Assembly (NCBI GenBank): GCA_043228905.1
Contig: JBHGNT010000004.1
Span: forward strand, 372,001 to 436,000
Reading direction: 5' to 3'
DNA: 64,000 nt
From: Azolla caroliniana
Lineage: Eukaryota; Polypodiophyta
Position 1 is the stretch's first letter; every line of letters starts with the position of its first letter. A program made the position numbers and the translations under genes. Under the pieces are notes generated by a model that had not been told where the DNA came from, did not search any database, and saw nothing but the letters and a program-made list of their open reading frames with translations. Below, piece after piece: positions 35,954 through 45,775 of this stretch.

Positions 35954-38900
35954 ATGACATCAACATCCGGCTCGTCAGAAATGAGTCTACGAAAGTTCGA
36001 TGGATCGAACTTCAACTTCTGGAAGGAGCAAATGCAGGACTATCTCATAGTCAAGGGGCAAATCGATCCCATCGAAAATGAAGAACCTCCAGAAGGATAC
36101 AAACCAATTGAGTGGCAGAAGCTGGACAGAATCGTCCGCGCCACGATTCGGATGCACCTATCGGAATTGGTATACTTTACGGTGCAATCGTGTACGACAG
36201 CATTCGAACTGTGGAAAACACTGTCGGACACCTACGAGAAGAAGGTCGCTGCAACGAAGATGTTTCTGATCCGGCGCCTCTACAACTTGCGGATGAAGGA
36301 ATCAGATTCGGTTCAAGCACATCTCAATGAGTACGAAAGCATAAGCTCCCAAATCTCATCTCAGGGGACGGCAATCGAGGATGAACTCAGAGCAATGATA
36401 CTCATGAGCAGCCTTCCCTCATCATGGGAAACTTTCGTCACAACTGTGTGCAACGCGTCAACCACGGCTGTTAAATACTCCGAAGTCACGAGCGCAATCC
36501 TGACCGAAGCAGCTCGGAGAAAGTCTTTCGCCAAAGACTCAACAGACGACGCTTATGTAGTACAAGGTTCGACAGACCGATCGAACATACGAGGAAGAGA
36601 TTCCTCACGGCAGCCGAACAATCAGCGAAGACGGAGCCAGTCACGGGATAATCGAATCTGCAACTATTGCAAGAAACCCGGACACATCAAAGCCGACTGC
36701 CGCGCACTCAAGAACAAGAACGACAAGTCTCAGAAATCAGACAAGAAGAGTGGCCGGCATGAGGAGATCAATTACGTCAGCTTCTCAGCTGATGTGCTAC
36801 CAAACGACCCGAATATACTATCAATCGAAAATCCAGTCGGATCAGAAGTTCTGCTCACGACTGAAGAATCGAGCACATGGCTCTTAGATTCGGGCGCGTC
36901 ATTTCACGTGACTCCTCATCGATCCCAATTTCGGCAATATACGATCCGTCACTCCGACTCAGTTCGAGTCGGCAACTCGCAACACTGTGACATCATTGGA
37001 ATCGGCACAGTAGAGCTCAACCTTGCAGGTGGCTCTACACTTGTACTTCACAATGTCCGACATGTACCCGAGCTCTCAAGGCCATTGATCTCAGTCGGAC
37101 AACTAGATGAAGACGGCATTCGTGCCGGTTTTTGTTCGGGAGGGTGGACACTCCACAGGGGGAACCTCCTGCTTGCTAGAGGACCCAAGATACACTCACT
37201 GTATTCGTTACATGTTACGCTCAGAGAGGGTAACCTGTTTTTGGTGGATATTCCTGTGTCATCACTATGGCACAGAAGATTAGGACACCTCAGCAAGGCC
37301 GGCATTACGCACCTATCTAGAGCCGGATACATCCCTAAACTCTCCTTCTCAGACCATCAATTCTGCGAACATTGCCAGTATGGCAAACAAGCAGCCGCAT
37401 CACACCCGACATCAGCACCAAGAGAAACGAGACCTCTCGATTTAGTCCACTCGGACGTCTGTGGCCCAATGCCGCATCAGTCTCTCGGCGGTGCCTCTTA
37501 CTTCGTCAGTTTTATTGACGATTCGACTCGAAAGGTGTGGGCTTATCCAATTCGCACCAAAGATCGTGTCTTCTCGATCTTCTCCGACTGGCTCGCTATG
37601 GTAGAAAATCAAACTGACCGAAAACTGAAATGCTTTCGGACCGACAATGGGGGAGAGTTCAAATCAGAAGAATTCGTCAAATTCTGCCGACAACGCGGCA
37701 TCCGACGTGAATTTACGGCACCACACAGTCCGGAGCAAAACGGGATTGCAGAACACATGAATCGGACAATCCAAGAACGGATAGTTTCCATGCTCCAACA
37801 CTCCGGATTGTCGGATGGCTTCTGGGCAGAGGCTCTACTCACAGCAGTACACATAATCAATATGTCGCCAAGCAGACCTCTAGGACTTCAAATTCCTCAG
37901 GAACTATGGATCGGCAGTAAGCCGAATTACGACAAGCTGAGGATCTTCGGATGCGAGGCGTACGCCCTTATTCCGAAAGATGATCGCCGAAAACTTGCAC
38001 CTCGGTCCAGGAAATGCATTTTCCTTGGATATGGATCAGACGGCGAAATGGGATACCGACTCTGGGACCCCGAACGCAGACAAATCGTTCGAAGTTCGGA
38101 CGTTGTGTTCAACGAGTCGGCTATGAATCCATCAGTCGAAACACCGATCGAAGTCCGAAGGGTAACATTTTCCGATGTGCCGACCCTTCAAGAAGGCCCC
38201 GCTCTTAACACACGGTCAGCTTCACGGGTAGCTGAACCTTACACTACCGACTCGGACAACTCTGACTCGGCACAGCAGAATAATTCGCTCTCGGACCATC
38301 CGACCTCGATACCCGATACGACCAGTCCAATCATACCTCGACGATCCGAGAGACTGTCGCAACCTCCGGAGAGGTATTCTCCTGGAATTTTCTTCACCGA
38401 CGCCGGCGAACCGACGTCTTACGAAGAAGCATCGACATCTGTCGATTCAGCCACCTGGCATCTGGCGATGGAGTCGGAAATGCACTCCATTCGGGCAAAC
38501 AAGACTTGGGATCTGGTCGAATTACCTAAGAATCGACGTGCTCTTCCTTGCAAGTGGGTTTATCGACTAAAAGAGACGTCTGATTCGACCACCCCAAAGT
38601 ACAAGGCCAGATTAGTTGCGAAGGGCTTCCGACAAGAATATGGCGTCGACTTCGACGAGATTTTTTCACCAGTGGTGAAAATGACAACCCTTCGTTTTCT
38701 ACTCGGCGTAGTGGCAGCCGACAACTTGGAGCTGATTCAGCTAGATGTCAAAACAACCTTCCTCCATGGCGATCTTGAAGAGGAAATTTATATGGAGCAG
38801 CCAAAAGGCTTCGTGGCAACTGGCCAAGAACATCTAGTCTGCCGACTCAGGAAGAGTCTATACGGCCTCAAACAGGCACCGCGACAATGGTACAAGAAGT

Positions 38901-39985
38901 TCGACGACTTCATCCAATCGATCGGCTTCTCAAAAAGCGATGAGGACCATTGTCTTTTTACCAACACAGCTCAAGATGGATCACCCATCTTCCTCATCAT
39001 TTACGTGGACGACATGCTAATTTCTGGACGCCACGCGGGCGAACTTGCCGATCTCATTCGGCAATTGCGGTTGAAGTTTGCCATGAAGGACCTCGGTCCG
39101 GCACGACACATACTTGGCATGAAGATTAGTCGGCATCGCGATAAACGACATCTTTTTTTGTCTCAGACCGACTATATCGGACGTGTCTTGGAACGCTTCC
39201 ACATGCAATCGGCCAAATCTGCTTCAACCCCGCTCCCCATGAATCTTCGGCTCTCTCAGCGAGACTGCCCGACATCCGGTCTGGAGGGGGAAGATATGAA
39301 GTCGGTACCGTATGCACCGGCAGTCGGCTCCCTTATGTACCTGATGGTCGCGACACGGCCTGATATTTCTCATGCCGTAGGAGTCGTTAGCAGATTTATG
39401 CACAATCCTGGCCGATCGCATTGGAACGCAGTCAAGCATGTGTTCAAATATCTGGCTGGCACAAAAGACCACGACATTCTTTTCGGTCCGAACTCAACCT
39501 CAGGCGTAGTCGGTTACACCGACTCGGACTTCGCCGGCTGTATAGACAGTCGGAAATCAACAACTGGATACTGCTTCAAATTCGGCAATGGAGCAATTTC
39601 GTGGAAGTCGAAACTTCAGGAGTGCACAACGACCTCAACGACCGAAGCAGAATATGTAGCTGCGTCCGACGCTGCAAAAGAAGCTTTGTGGCTCGGCCGG
39701 CTGGCGCACACGTTTCGACAAGTCGACCATGACTCGGCCCCAGTTGTCTATAGCGACAGTCAAGGTGTTGTTGCCTTGTCGAAAAATCCGGTTCACCACA
39801 ACGCCTCCAAACATATCGACGTTCGATATCACTTCGTTCGGGACTGCGTCATTTCAGGGAAAATCGGTCTAGAGAAAATATCCACAACCGACAATGTCGC
39901 AGATGGAATGACCAAGTGTCTTTCGGCAGACCGCTTTCAGTCCCTTCGGCATCAGATGGGCGTAACAACAAACCAGTCCGGTTAG
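35954..39985 (+). CDS. Copia Gag-Pol polyprotein, 1343 residues, intact
   Basis: It encodes particle protein and the enzymes that copy and insert the element. Gag opens with KFDGSNFNFWKEQM (~14) and includes a CCHC knuckle CNYCKKPGHIKADC (~236). Protease has LDSGASFHV (~312). The GAG-pre-integrase HRRLGHL follows (~440). Integrase catalytic residues are in HSDVCGPM (~499), RTDNGGEF (~562) and the Glu of QNGIAEHMNRT (~600). RT has KARLVAKGFRQEYGVDFDEI (~883) and the YVDDM catalytic motif (~1016). RNase H has GYTDSDFAG (~1186) and STTEAEYVA, ending ADGMTKCL. The order protease-integrase-RT is the copia order, and the gag resembles the Tork/Tnt1 branch. One oddity is DVKTTFLHG where DVKTAFLHG is usual. 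The start is the first Met in a frame open to the stop; no lesion is seen. Confidence 0.95.
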   Translation: MTSTSGSSEMSLRKFDGSNFNFWKEQMQDYLIVKGQIDPIENEEPPEGYKPIEWQKLDRIVRATIRMHLSELVYFTVQSCTTAFELWKTLSDTYEKKVAATKMFLIRRLYNLRMKESDSVQAHLNEYESISSQISSQGTAIEDELRAMILMSSLPSSWETFVTTVCNASTTAVKYSEVTSAILTEAARRKSFAKDSTDDAYVVQGSTDRSNIRGRDSSRQPNNQRRRSQSRDNRICNYCKKPGHIKADCRALKNKNDKSQKSDKKSGRHEEINYVSFSADVLPNDPNILSIENPVGSEVLLTTEESSTWLLDSGASFHVTPHRSQFRQYTIRHSDSVRVGNSQHCDIIGIGTVELNLAGGSTLVLHNVRHVPELSRPLISVGQLDEDGIRAGFCSGGWTLHRGNLLLARGPKIHSLYSLHVTLREGNLFLVDIPVSSLWHRRLGHLSKAGITHLSRAGYIPKLSFSDHQFCEHCQYGKQAAASHPTSAPRETRPLDLVHSDVCGPMPHQSLGGASYFVSFIDDSTRKVWAYPIRTKDRVFSIFSDWLAMVENQTDRKLKCFRTDNGGEFKSEEFVKFCRQRGIRREFTAPHSPEQNGIAEHMNRTIQERIVSMLQHSGLSDGFWAEALLTAVHIINMSPSRPLGLQIPQELWIGSKPNYDKLRIFGCEAYALIPKDDRRKLAPRSRKCIFLGYGSDGEMGYRLWDPERRQIVRSSDVVFNESAMNPSVETPIEVRRVTFSDVPTLQEGPALNTRSASRVAEPYTTDSDNSDSAQQNNSLSDHPTSIPDTTSPIIPRRSERLSQPPERYSPGIFFTDAGEPTSYEEASTSVDSATWHLAMESEMHSIRANKTWDLVELPKNRRALPCKWVYRLKETSDSTTPKYKARLVAKGFRQEYGVDFDEIFSPVVKMTTLRFLLGVVAADNLELIQLDVKTTFLHGDLEEEIYMEQPKGFVATGQEHLVCRLRKSLYGLKQAPRQWYKKFDDFIQSIGFSKSDEDHCLFTNTAQDGSPIFLIIYVDDMLISGRHAGELADLIRQLRLKFAMKDLGPARHILGMKISRHRDKRHLFLSQTDYIGRVLERFHMQSAKSASTPLPMNLRLSQRDCPTSGLEGEDMKSVPYAPAVGSLMYLMVATRPDISHAVGVVSRFMHNPGRSHWNAVKHVFKYLAGTKDHDILFGPNSTSGVVGYTDSDFAGCIDSRKSTTGYCFKFGNGAISWKSKLQECTTTSTTEAEYVAASDAAKEALWLGRLAHTFRQVDHDSAPVVYSDSQGVVALSKNPVHHNASKHIDVRYHFVRDCVISGKIGLEKISTTDNVADGMTKCLSADRFQSLRHQMGVTTNQSG

Positions 39986-40178
39986 AGCTGGACACAGCGC
40001 AGGATGGTTTCAGACAACCGACATCAGTTCCTTAATGATCGGCTTCAACTCTTCCGACCCGACCAGTCCGGCCTTCTGCCTTCGGACCCTGCCGACTCGA
40101 ACAAAACTGATATGCCCGAGAACCTAGGTTTATACCTGTAATCTTAGATAACCCATGTATACGCCCATTACGGGGGAG

Positions 40179-40486
40179 TGTCGAATACAAGTGTATAATG
40201 GACGTATTCACACTATCCCTTTGTATAGCTCAAGTTTGGGCCATTTGTGTAATTAGCATAAATGGTAGTTGCCCTAAGTCTGTCACTATATAAAGTGACC
40301 TAGTAACCTTTTTGTAAGGTTGGTTGTATTATTGTTTTCTATTGAATAGAAAGAGTCTTGTGTGCCTCCTCCTCTCTCTCTCTCTCTCTCTATCTCTGTG
40401 CACGATCGTGGAAACTGTCATACGCAGGTACTCAACTAGAATCGAATGCTACTTGATCTTCCGCATTGACGGCCTTGTCTTCAACA
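40179..40486 (+). repeat. 3' LTR of the copia element
   Basis: Nearly identical copy of 35071-35378, preceded by TTACGGGGGAG (purine-rich tract) and followed by the GGTCC target duplication. Confidence 0.95.
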
Positions 40487-43326
40487 GGTCCCTCCTTGTG
40501 GCAGGGTACACATTTGCACTAGGCCGAGGGGGGTTCGCATCGTCGTACTGTCTCTGCTCTCCACGGCTAGCTGGAACTGGTCGTACCCCGAGTACAGATC
40601 ACCGACCGAGTAAATCGACCTTCCGGCGAAGGCCTCTGCGAACTCGTCTATGGTCGGTCCGATTCCTGCGTTCCGAATGGTCACTCTGTTGACCGGCTGC
40701 AGGTCCTGAATGAAGCGCAATGTTCCGTTTTTCTTTGGTACGGTAAACCATCGGTTCGAGTATGGGGCACTCGACGGTTCGAGAATGCCCATATCGACTT
40801 TTTGCCTCAATAGCTCCATCAACTTCGGGATGTGGGCTCTCGGTACTGGAATCGGCTTGAGATTCCATGACACATGTGGTACCGTGAATATCACCATCGG
40901 CTCCACAATCGTCGGGTCTACGCACCCGATCTCTTCCGGCGAAAACGCGAAGGCTTTCCCGTGCCTTCCGAGCATTCTCCGAAACCGGCCTTCCTCCGCA
41001 GGCAGTAGGACCCGCCCCCACCGATCTTGAGCCCCCGGAGCGTCCCGTCGGTGAAGGTGTGTCCTATGCAGGCCGGATCTCGTAGACTGGGGTCCGATGC
41101 AACCCCTCTGATTCGGGACTCGCTGCCCTCCGGTAAGGGTGCCGCGACGGGCCTTACCTTCCGGTCCACAGTTTTGTACTTCGTGCTAACTCGGGCCGTC
41201 CGATCCGACCTGAGCCCCCGACTGAAGTTCGCGATGACTTTGTACATCTCTTCAGAACATACCGGTATCGTCCGGTCTTCATTAAGGTCTTCTCCGGCTA
41301 CCTCCCCTAGCATTCCCAAGGTGTCGTCGAATGAGACCGCCTCCACAGCTCCGCTGATTTCCTTGTCCGGGCCGAGAACTCCGCTCGCTCGAAGTCGCAC
41401 TTCCGCCCTTGTCTTTTCTCGGCCGACGATGCCGACTATCATGCACCCTCTGTTCGGGCAGGCCCCGTGCAGTTCCTCGGTGGCGCGCGTCGCCGCCCGT
41501 ATCTTCCACACGTGCTTGGTGTTGATCGGCCACTTTCCCTTCTTATAGAAGTCCATTGACATCAGGTTTATTTCCGAACCGTGGTCCACCAATGCCACCA
41601 CCGGCTCCTGAACATCTCCGATCTTCACCGGGGTCTCCGTGGTTGCTCGGGCCCAGTGAGGCCTTGAATAGTGGCTCTCCGCCCACTCATCTTCCAGCGC
41701 CATGTCGTCGATGTGCGTCGTCCGCACTTCCACCGGTCTTTCCGGTTCCGTCTCCGTTGACAACCTCTTCTGTTTCACCAGGTCTACAATGGAGTCGTGG
41801 AACTCCTTCTTGGCGATCCCTAACACCTCTCGCAATGACAGCTCCACTTTGCTGTCGAGGATCCGTTCTTCTAGGACCTTTCGTAGGTCCGTAGTCCTTT
41901 CTATCTCCGTCCCCAGTCGGTATCCGCCCTTCCTGGGGTTATCTCGCGAGCTGGACCTGCCGGCATCGTTCCGTCGTTGCCCGAATCGGGTCTCGTACCG
42001 TTGTGAGGGCCCGGCCGCTCCGGCTTTCCCCACTCGTTTGTCTTCTACCAGAGCTTCGTAGTTCCGGCAGGCGGCTTCTACGAAGCCCGTCTTCTCCTCG
42101 ACCGGATCGCTCCACCCGGTTATTTCCCGGACCCGTCTCTCAGCGCGGTCCGTTTCATCTTTCCTTAGCCGTGCGCCGGTAAGACCTTCCAGCATTGCCG
42201 ACCAGAATCCGTCTTTGCCCTCTGTTCGGGCCTCGCTGCCCCCGACCCGAATTCCGGCCGACGCCGAGTAGTGGATGGTCTCTACGTGTCGGGCCGCTGC
42301 CTCTTCCATCAGTCTCTTCATACCTCCTCGCCCGTCGTTTCGGTTCAGGGCCCTCCTGGTGTCGCCGGCGTGCACCCGGCCTTCCCACAGGTACACCACC
42401 CGGTTCCTCAACGCCTCTGCGAAATCGCCGCAGTCCTTCCGAATGTGGCCGACCTCGTCGCACCACATGCACCTGTTCCCCGCTGCCGGCCGTCGGTCAC
42501 GAGCCGGTTCGCCGCCTTCCCTTCGAGTCTGGGCGATCTGGAGATCCTTTATCGCCCGCGTCAACTCCTCTAGCGCTGCTCCTCCGGACGAGCCATTGAC
42601 CATGCCGGCCGAAGCCGGACCGGTTTCGAGCCATTCCCGGGTTTCTTCCCTTCGCACTTGCGGTGCCGGTTCAAGCCTCCTTGCTGTGACAAAGCCCGCA
42701 CCGGCCGCCCCGTTGTCAGCCCATTCTCGCCGTTTGTCGAAACGGCCACAGACTCTCTTAACCGCAACCCAGTCGGTTGTCAGCCCGTCTTCGGTTTCCA
42801 GCAAGGAGCCAACTTGATCTCTGTCCCGCTCGTCCACCGACTTGACGAACAATAGGACCCGGCTCGTATCCAGAACGGTTCAGTCAAGCGCCGAAAGGCG
42901 CGCAAAGCGTTCTTCGAACTCCCGGAGGAGTGACAACGCGTTTCTTCCCTTGCCAGGGGACTCCACCCATTCCATGAAGTCCCGTTTCGAAAGCCGGAGC
43001 GCGTCGTCCAACCCGTATTTTTCTAGGAGTCGGCCTTCGAACTCCTCCCAGGTACGGCTCTCCGCCCGCACCTCGAGCACCTCCGCATGGATGCTCAGCA
43101 TCGCCACTCGAGGAAACCCGGCAAGACGTCTCTCTTCCGGAATGTCCCGCATCAGCATTTCTGCCCCGTAGGACGCCAAATACTTCGTGGCATCCTTTCC
43201 GCTGAACCGGCCGATCGTACCGATGACCGCCTCAATGGCTCTGTCGAGGGCGCCGGTGCCCTCGCGTGCACTCAATATCCGATCCACGGCCGAAGCCATG
43301 GCCTCTGCAAGATCCGACCCCTTCAT
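40487..43326 (-). pseudogene. Element B gag, protease and RT 5' part
   Basis: Met at 43326 opens gag. Capsid blocks include FSGKDATKYLASYGAEMLMR and WEEFEGRLLEKYGLDDALR, and a CCHC knuckle CMWCDEVGHIRKDC lies near 42475-42435. The protease core reads ALVDHGSEINLMSMDF, with His in the DSG-type triad position (D-H-G). RT begins EPMVIFTVPHVSWNLKPIPV and runs to CTLPQGGT, where the copia element cuts it. Lesions: an in-frame TGA at ~42878-42880 and a frameshift at the G/C-rich stretch near 41012-41022. Neither translation nor function is expected from this copy. Confidence 0.87.
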
Positions 43327-43350
43327 CTTCTGCTCTTCTGCCGCCTCCTT

Positions 43351-43366
43351 CACGTCGGGTTCACCA
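43351..43366 (-). other. Primer-binding site of element B
   Basis: Minus strand TGGTGAACCCGACGTG, three bases inside the 5' LTR end. It is identical to the site in X and one base different from C. The matching tRNA is unassigned. Confidence 0.75.
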
Positions 43367-43369
43367 AGA

Positions 43370-44003
43370 TGTCGAGGTTTTCCTCGCGGATGCGTGGAAT
43401 GAGGCGGGACCTTAGGGGTCCTGTACCGAAGAGCAATAGAGAAAGGAGAGGGAAAAGACCCACTACATGCAAGCGTAGCTCCACAGGGACACGGCCCTTC
43501 GACGCAAAGACGCGAGTGGGACAGCGACACAGAGAGACACGAATGTATGTATGTATTAACAAAGACAACAACAAGAACACGGAAGCAACAAAAACACGAA
43601 GTCGGTTACAACCGAACAGGCCGGCGAACAGATGCCGATGCCTGTTCGTCAACGCACAGAAAGACAGGAGCAGGTTGGAGGTGCTGCCGGAAGCACTCGG
43701 GCATTCCTCAGAGTAGCGCGAGCCTCCCGAAACATGCACAGAAGGAAGCTATGGAGTTTGCGAACCAGAGAGAGAGAGAGAAGCCTTCGCACGCAAACCG
43801 ACAGCACTTCGTCCTCGACTCTCTGCGATCCCCTCCCCCTTCTCGTCTCCCTCCTTTTTATAGGCAAGGAAGGAGCCGTTTCCCCTTTACTTCCTACCCA
43901 CTAAATCTACCTGCCTAGGATCTTCTATGGACAACATTCGAGAAGAGCCGGTTCGTACGCTCCTGTGCACCGATTCCGCTTGTGGACGGTTTTCTTCACG
44001 ACA
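43370..44003 (-). repeat. 5' LTR of element B (634 bp)
   Basis: Partner of 31963-32590, with the same TGTCG/CGACA termini. Its outer edge abuts GCGT and then the right half of palindrome unit 2. Confidence 0.92.
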
Positions 44004-44118
44004 GCGTATCGAGTTCATAATTTGTTTTTGCTTTTTAAACAGGAACTCGATACGGCGTATCGAGTTCCTGTTTAAAACCTACACTTTAAACACGAACTCG
44101 ATACGGCGTATCGAGTTC
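44004..44118. repeat. Palindrome array, right part (units 2b, 3 and 4)
   Basis: Unit 2 resumes at 44004 after the GCGT duplication. Unit 3 is 44043-44067 and unit 4 is 44094-44118, both with GAACTCGATACG/CGTATCGAGTTC arms. Removing element B restores 51-bp spacing for all four units. Arms extend outward in units 3 and 4 with paired changes: AACAG...CTGTT versus AACAC...GTGTT. Confidence 0.9.
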
Positions 44119-44138
44119 GTGTTTAAAACCTAAACTTT

Positions 44139-44740
44139 AAAATCATGTCTTTTTTGTTAAGTTTTAAGTTATAAGTTATAGCGAAATAGTCATCAGTAGC
44201 TAATTAGCTGTACAAATGTATTTACAATAGTATGCCATGGAATTTGTAGCTACAAGTAGCACTTACCATGTTCTCTTGTAAAACAAACATGTATTTCGCG
44301 AAAACAGATCAATAAATTCGTTTGGAATCAATTTCTTGTATACAGTCTGCTTTCTGTGCTTCTTTCTCAATAAAATCATGTCTTTTTTGTTAAGTTTTAA
44401 GTTATAAGTTATAGCGAAATAGTCATCAGTAGCTAATTAGCTGTACAAATGCAGCTAATTAGCTGTACAAATGTATTTACAATAGTATGCCATGGAATTT
44501 GTAGCTACAAGTAGCACTTACCATGTTCTCTTGTAAAACAAACATGTATTTCGCGAAAACAGATCAATAAATTCGTTTGGAATCAATTTCTTGTATACAG
44601 TCTGCTTTCTGTGCTTCTTTCTCAATAAAATCATGTCTTTTTTGTTAAGTTTTAAGTTATAAGTTATAGCGAAATAGTCATCAGTAGCTAATTAGCTGTA
44701 CAAATGCAGCTAATTAGCTGTCAATAGCTAAATAGTCATC
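44139..44740. repeat. Tandem repeat of ~233-255 bp, about 2.5 copies
   Basis: Copies start at about 44139, 44372 and 44627 with AAAATCATGTCTTTTTTG. Each includes CAGTAGCTAATTAGCTGTAC, the palindrome word that fills the intron at 46.7-48.3 kb. The second copy has a ~22-bp internal duplication and the third is truncated near 44740. No coding capacity. Confidence 0.88.
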
Positions 44741-45653
44741 AATAGAATGAAATCAACAATCTGCAACATATTCCTCAAATTACACAGTAGATAAGTACAG
44801 TGGGAACAAGTAATTAAATTCTTCATTGAATAATGTCATCTCTTTACATATTTATAAATTACCATTGGAAATGTCTACAAATCTCCTATAAACAGCTAAG
44901 CTCTTGCTAGTCAGTGGAACGAGTCTACATATATTATCCGCATATTGAGCTCGGTATGGAGTCCACAACCATGCACCTAGTTGGCAGCTCACTGTTTGCA
45001 CCAGGTACTGTTCAGGCATTTCCTCGGGTAGAATGAGACAGCATCTCCGAATATTGAAGTAGTGTCGGAAATGTTCTGTATCCAAAATCAATGTATTGTC
45101 AGCATTATATTCAGGCCAAGTAGCCCAAAAATCAGAAAGCCTCTTGAATCTTGCAGCTTCCATCTGCTCACAATTTTCTCGTGCCCATTGACCTTTAAAA
45201 CGACTTCGCCATTTTGGGAAGAATCTTGCCAAACACTTCCACACATCTGATTTTGGTTTTTCACTCCAAATAAACAAATCGAAGTACTCCACAACCCACT
45301 CTAGAAACTGATTTGCGTCCCTCCTTGGCTACATATATCTCACACTCATCAAGACTTTATCCAGCTCCAAGATCAAGGCTCTTCGCTCGACTTCTAGTGG
45401 TTTAGGTTTCCATTCCTGAAACTAAGCCGCTGTTACACCATTTTCTGGTAGGATACGATCAATCTCAATCAGCTCAGGTTCGGCTGACACAACTGGTGTC
45501 CTTTTCCTCTTTAAACCCCTAGTCGACTGTGTTGGGCCTAGCTTCACATTCTGGTGCTCTTGTTTTGTCGACTTAGTTATCAATCCTTGGATTACCTCAG
45601 TGCATGTAGCTACTGTTCTGCTCGATATCAGTCCACTGGTATCACATGCTGCA

Positions 45654-45775
45654 TCTACCTGCAACACCAAGTCATCCGTGCTACATGTTGCATCTACCTG
45701 CAACACCAAGTCATCCGTGCTACATGCTGCATCTACCTGCAACACCAAGTCATCCGTGCTACATGCTTGATCAAC
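45654..45775 (-). repeat. 39-bp coding tandem repeat, about three copies
   Basis: Within exon 7 of the FCP1-like gene, 39-bp units encode CSTDDLVLQVDAA-like 13-residue repeats, with degenerate flanking units (DTSDLVTQVDQA). The units are nearly identical at DNA level, indicating recent expansion. Confidence 0.9.

Larger units (their letters stand above)
35071..40486 (+). mobile_element. Young full-length Ty1/copia element nested in B
   Basis: 308-bp LTRs at 35071-35378 and 40179-40486 (TGTCGAATAC to TCTTCAACA) show one difference by eye (T/C in CCCTAAGT(T/C)TGTCAC). GGTCC flanks both ends as a 5-bp target duplication. The PBS TGGTATCAGAGC (35381-35392) matches initiator tRNA-Met, and a purine-rich tract CGGGGGAG precedes the 3' LTR. 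The polyprotein is one uninterrupted frame. Orientation is opposite to the host element B. This is a recent insertion, potentially autonomous if expressed. Confidence 0.96.
31963..44003 (-). mobile_element. Element B: Ty3-type LTR retrotransposon, inactivated
   Basis: LTRs at 31963-32590 (3') and 43370-44003 (5') both run TGTCG to CGACA. The primer-binding site TGGTGAACCCGACGTG is at 43351-43366 and the polypurine tract GGTGGGGGCGGA at 32591-32602. GCGT borders both ends as a 4-bp target duplication. Gag, protease, RT, RNase H and integrase are recognisable but carry two in-frame TGA codons and two frameshifts. A copia element (35071-40486) interrupts the RT. The LTRs differ at many positions (a few percent by eye), so B is older than its copia insertion. 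RT motifs (SVGDLYSGYDQFQLAV, MPFLDDIPIKG) differ from common angiosperm Ty3 lineages. Confidence 0.9.

Noticed and set aside
31896-44118. CRISPR-like reading of the regularly spaced palindromes
   Set aside because: Plant nuclear context, the intervening spacers are themselves related rather than unique, and no cas genes are present.
28196-45425. TAG read as a sense codon, or removed by RNA editing
   Set aside because: Organellar U-to-C editing does not apply to nuclear genes, other frames in the window end normally at TAG, and the DUF7869-type gene also carries frameshifts. Decay is simpler.
45380-45425. Introns removing the TAG codons in the last exon of the FCP1-like gene
   Set aside because: The only GT-AG pairs bracketing each TAG closely give introns of about 25 bp, too short, and the frame is conserved on both sides.
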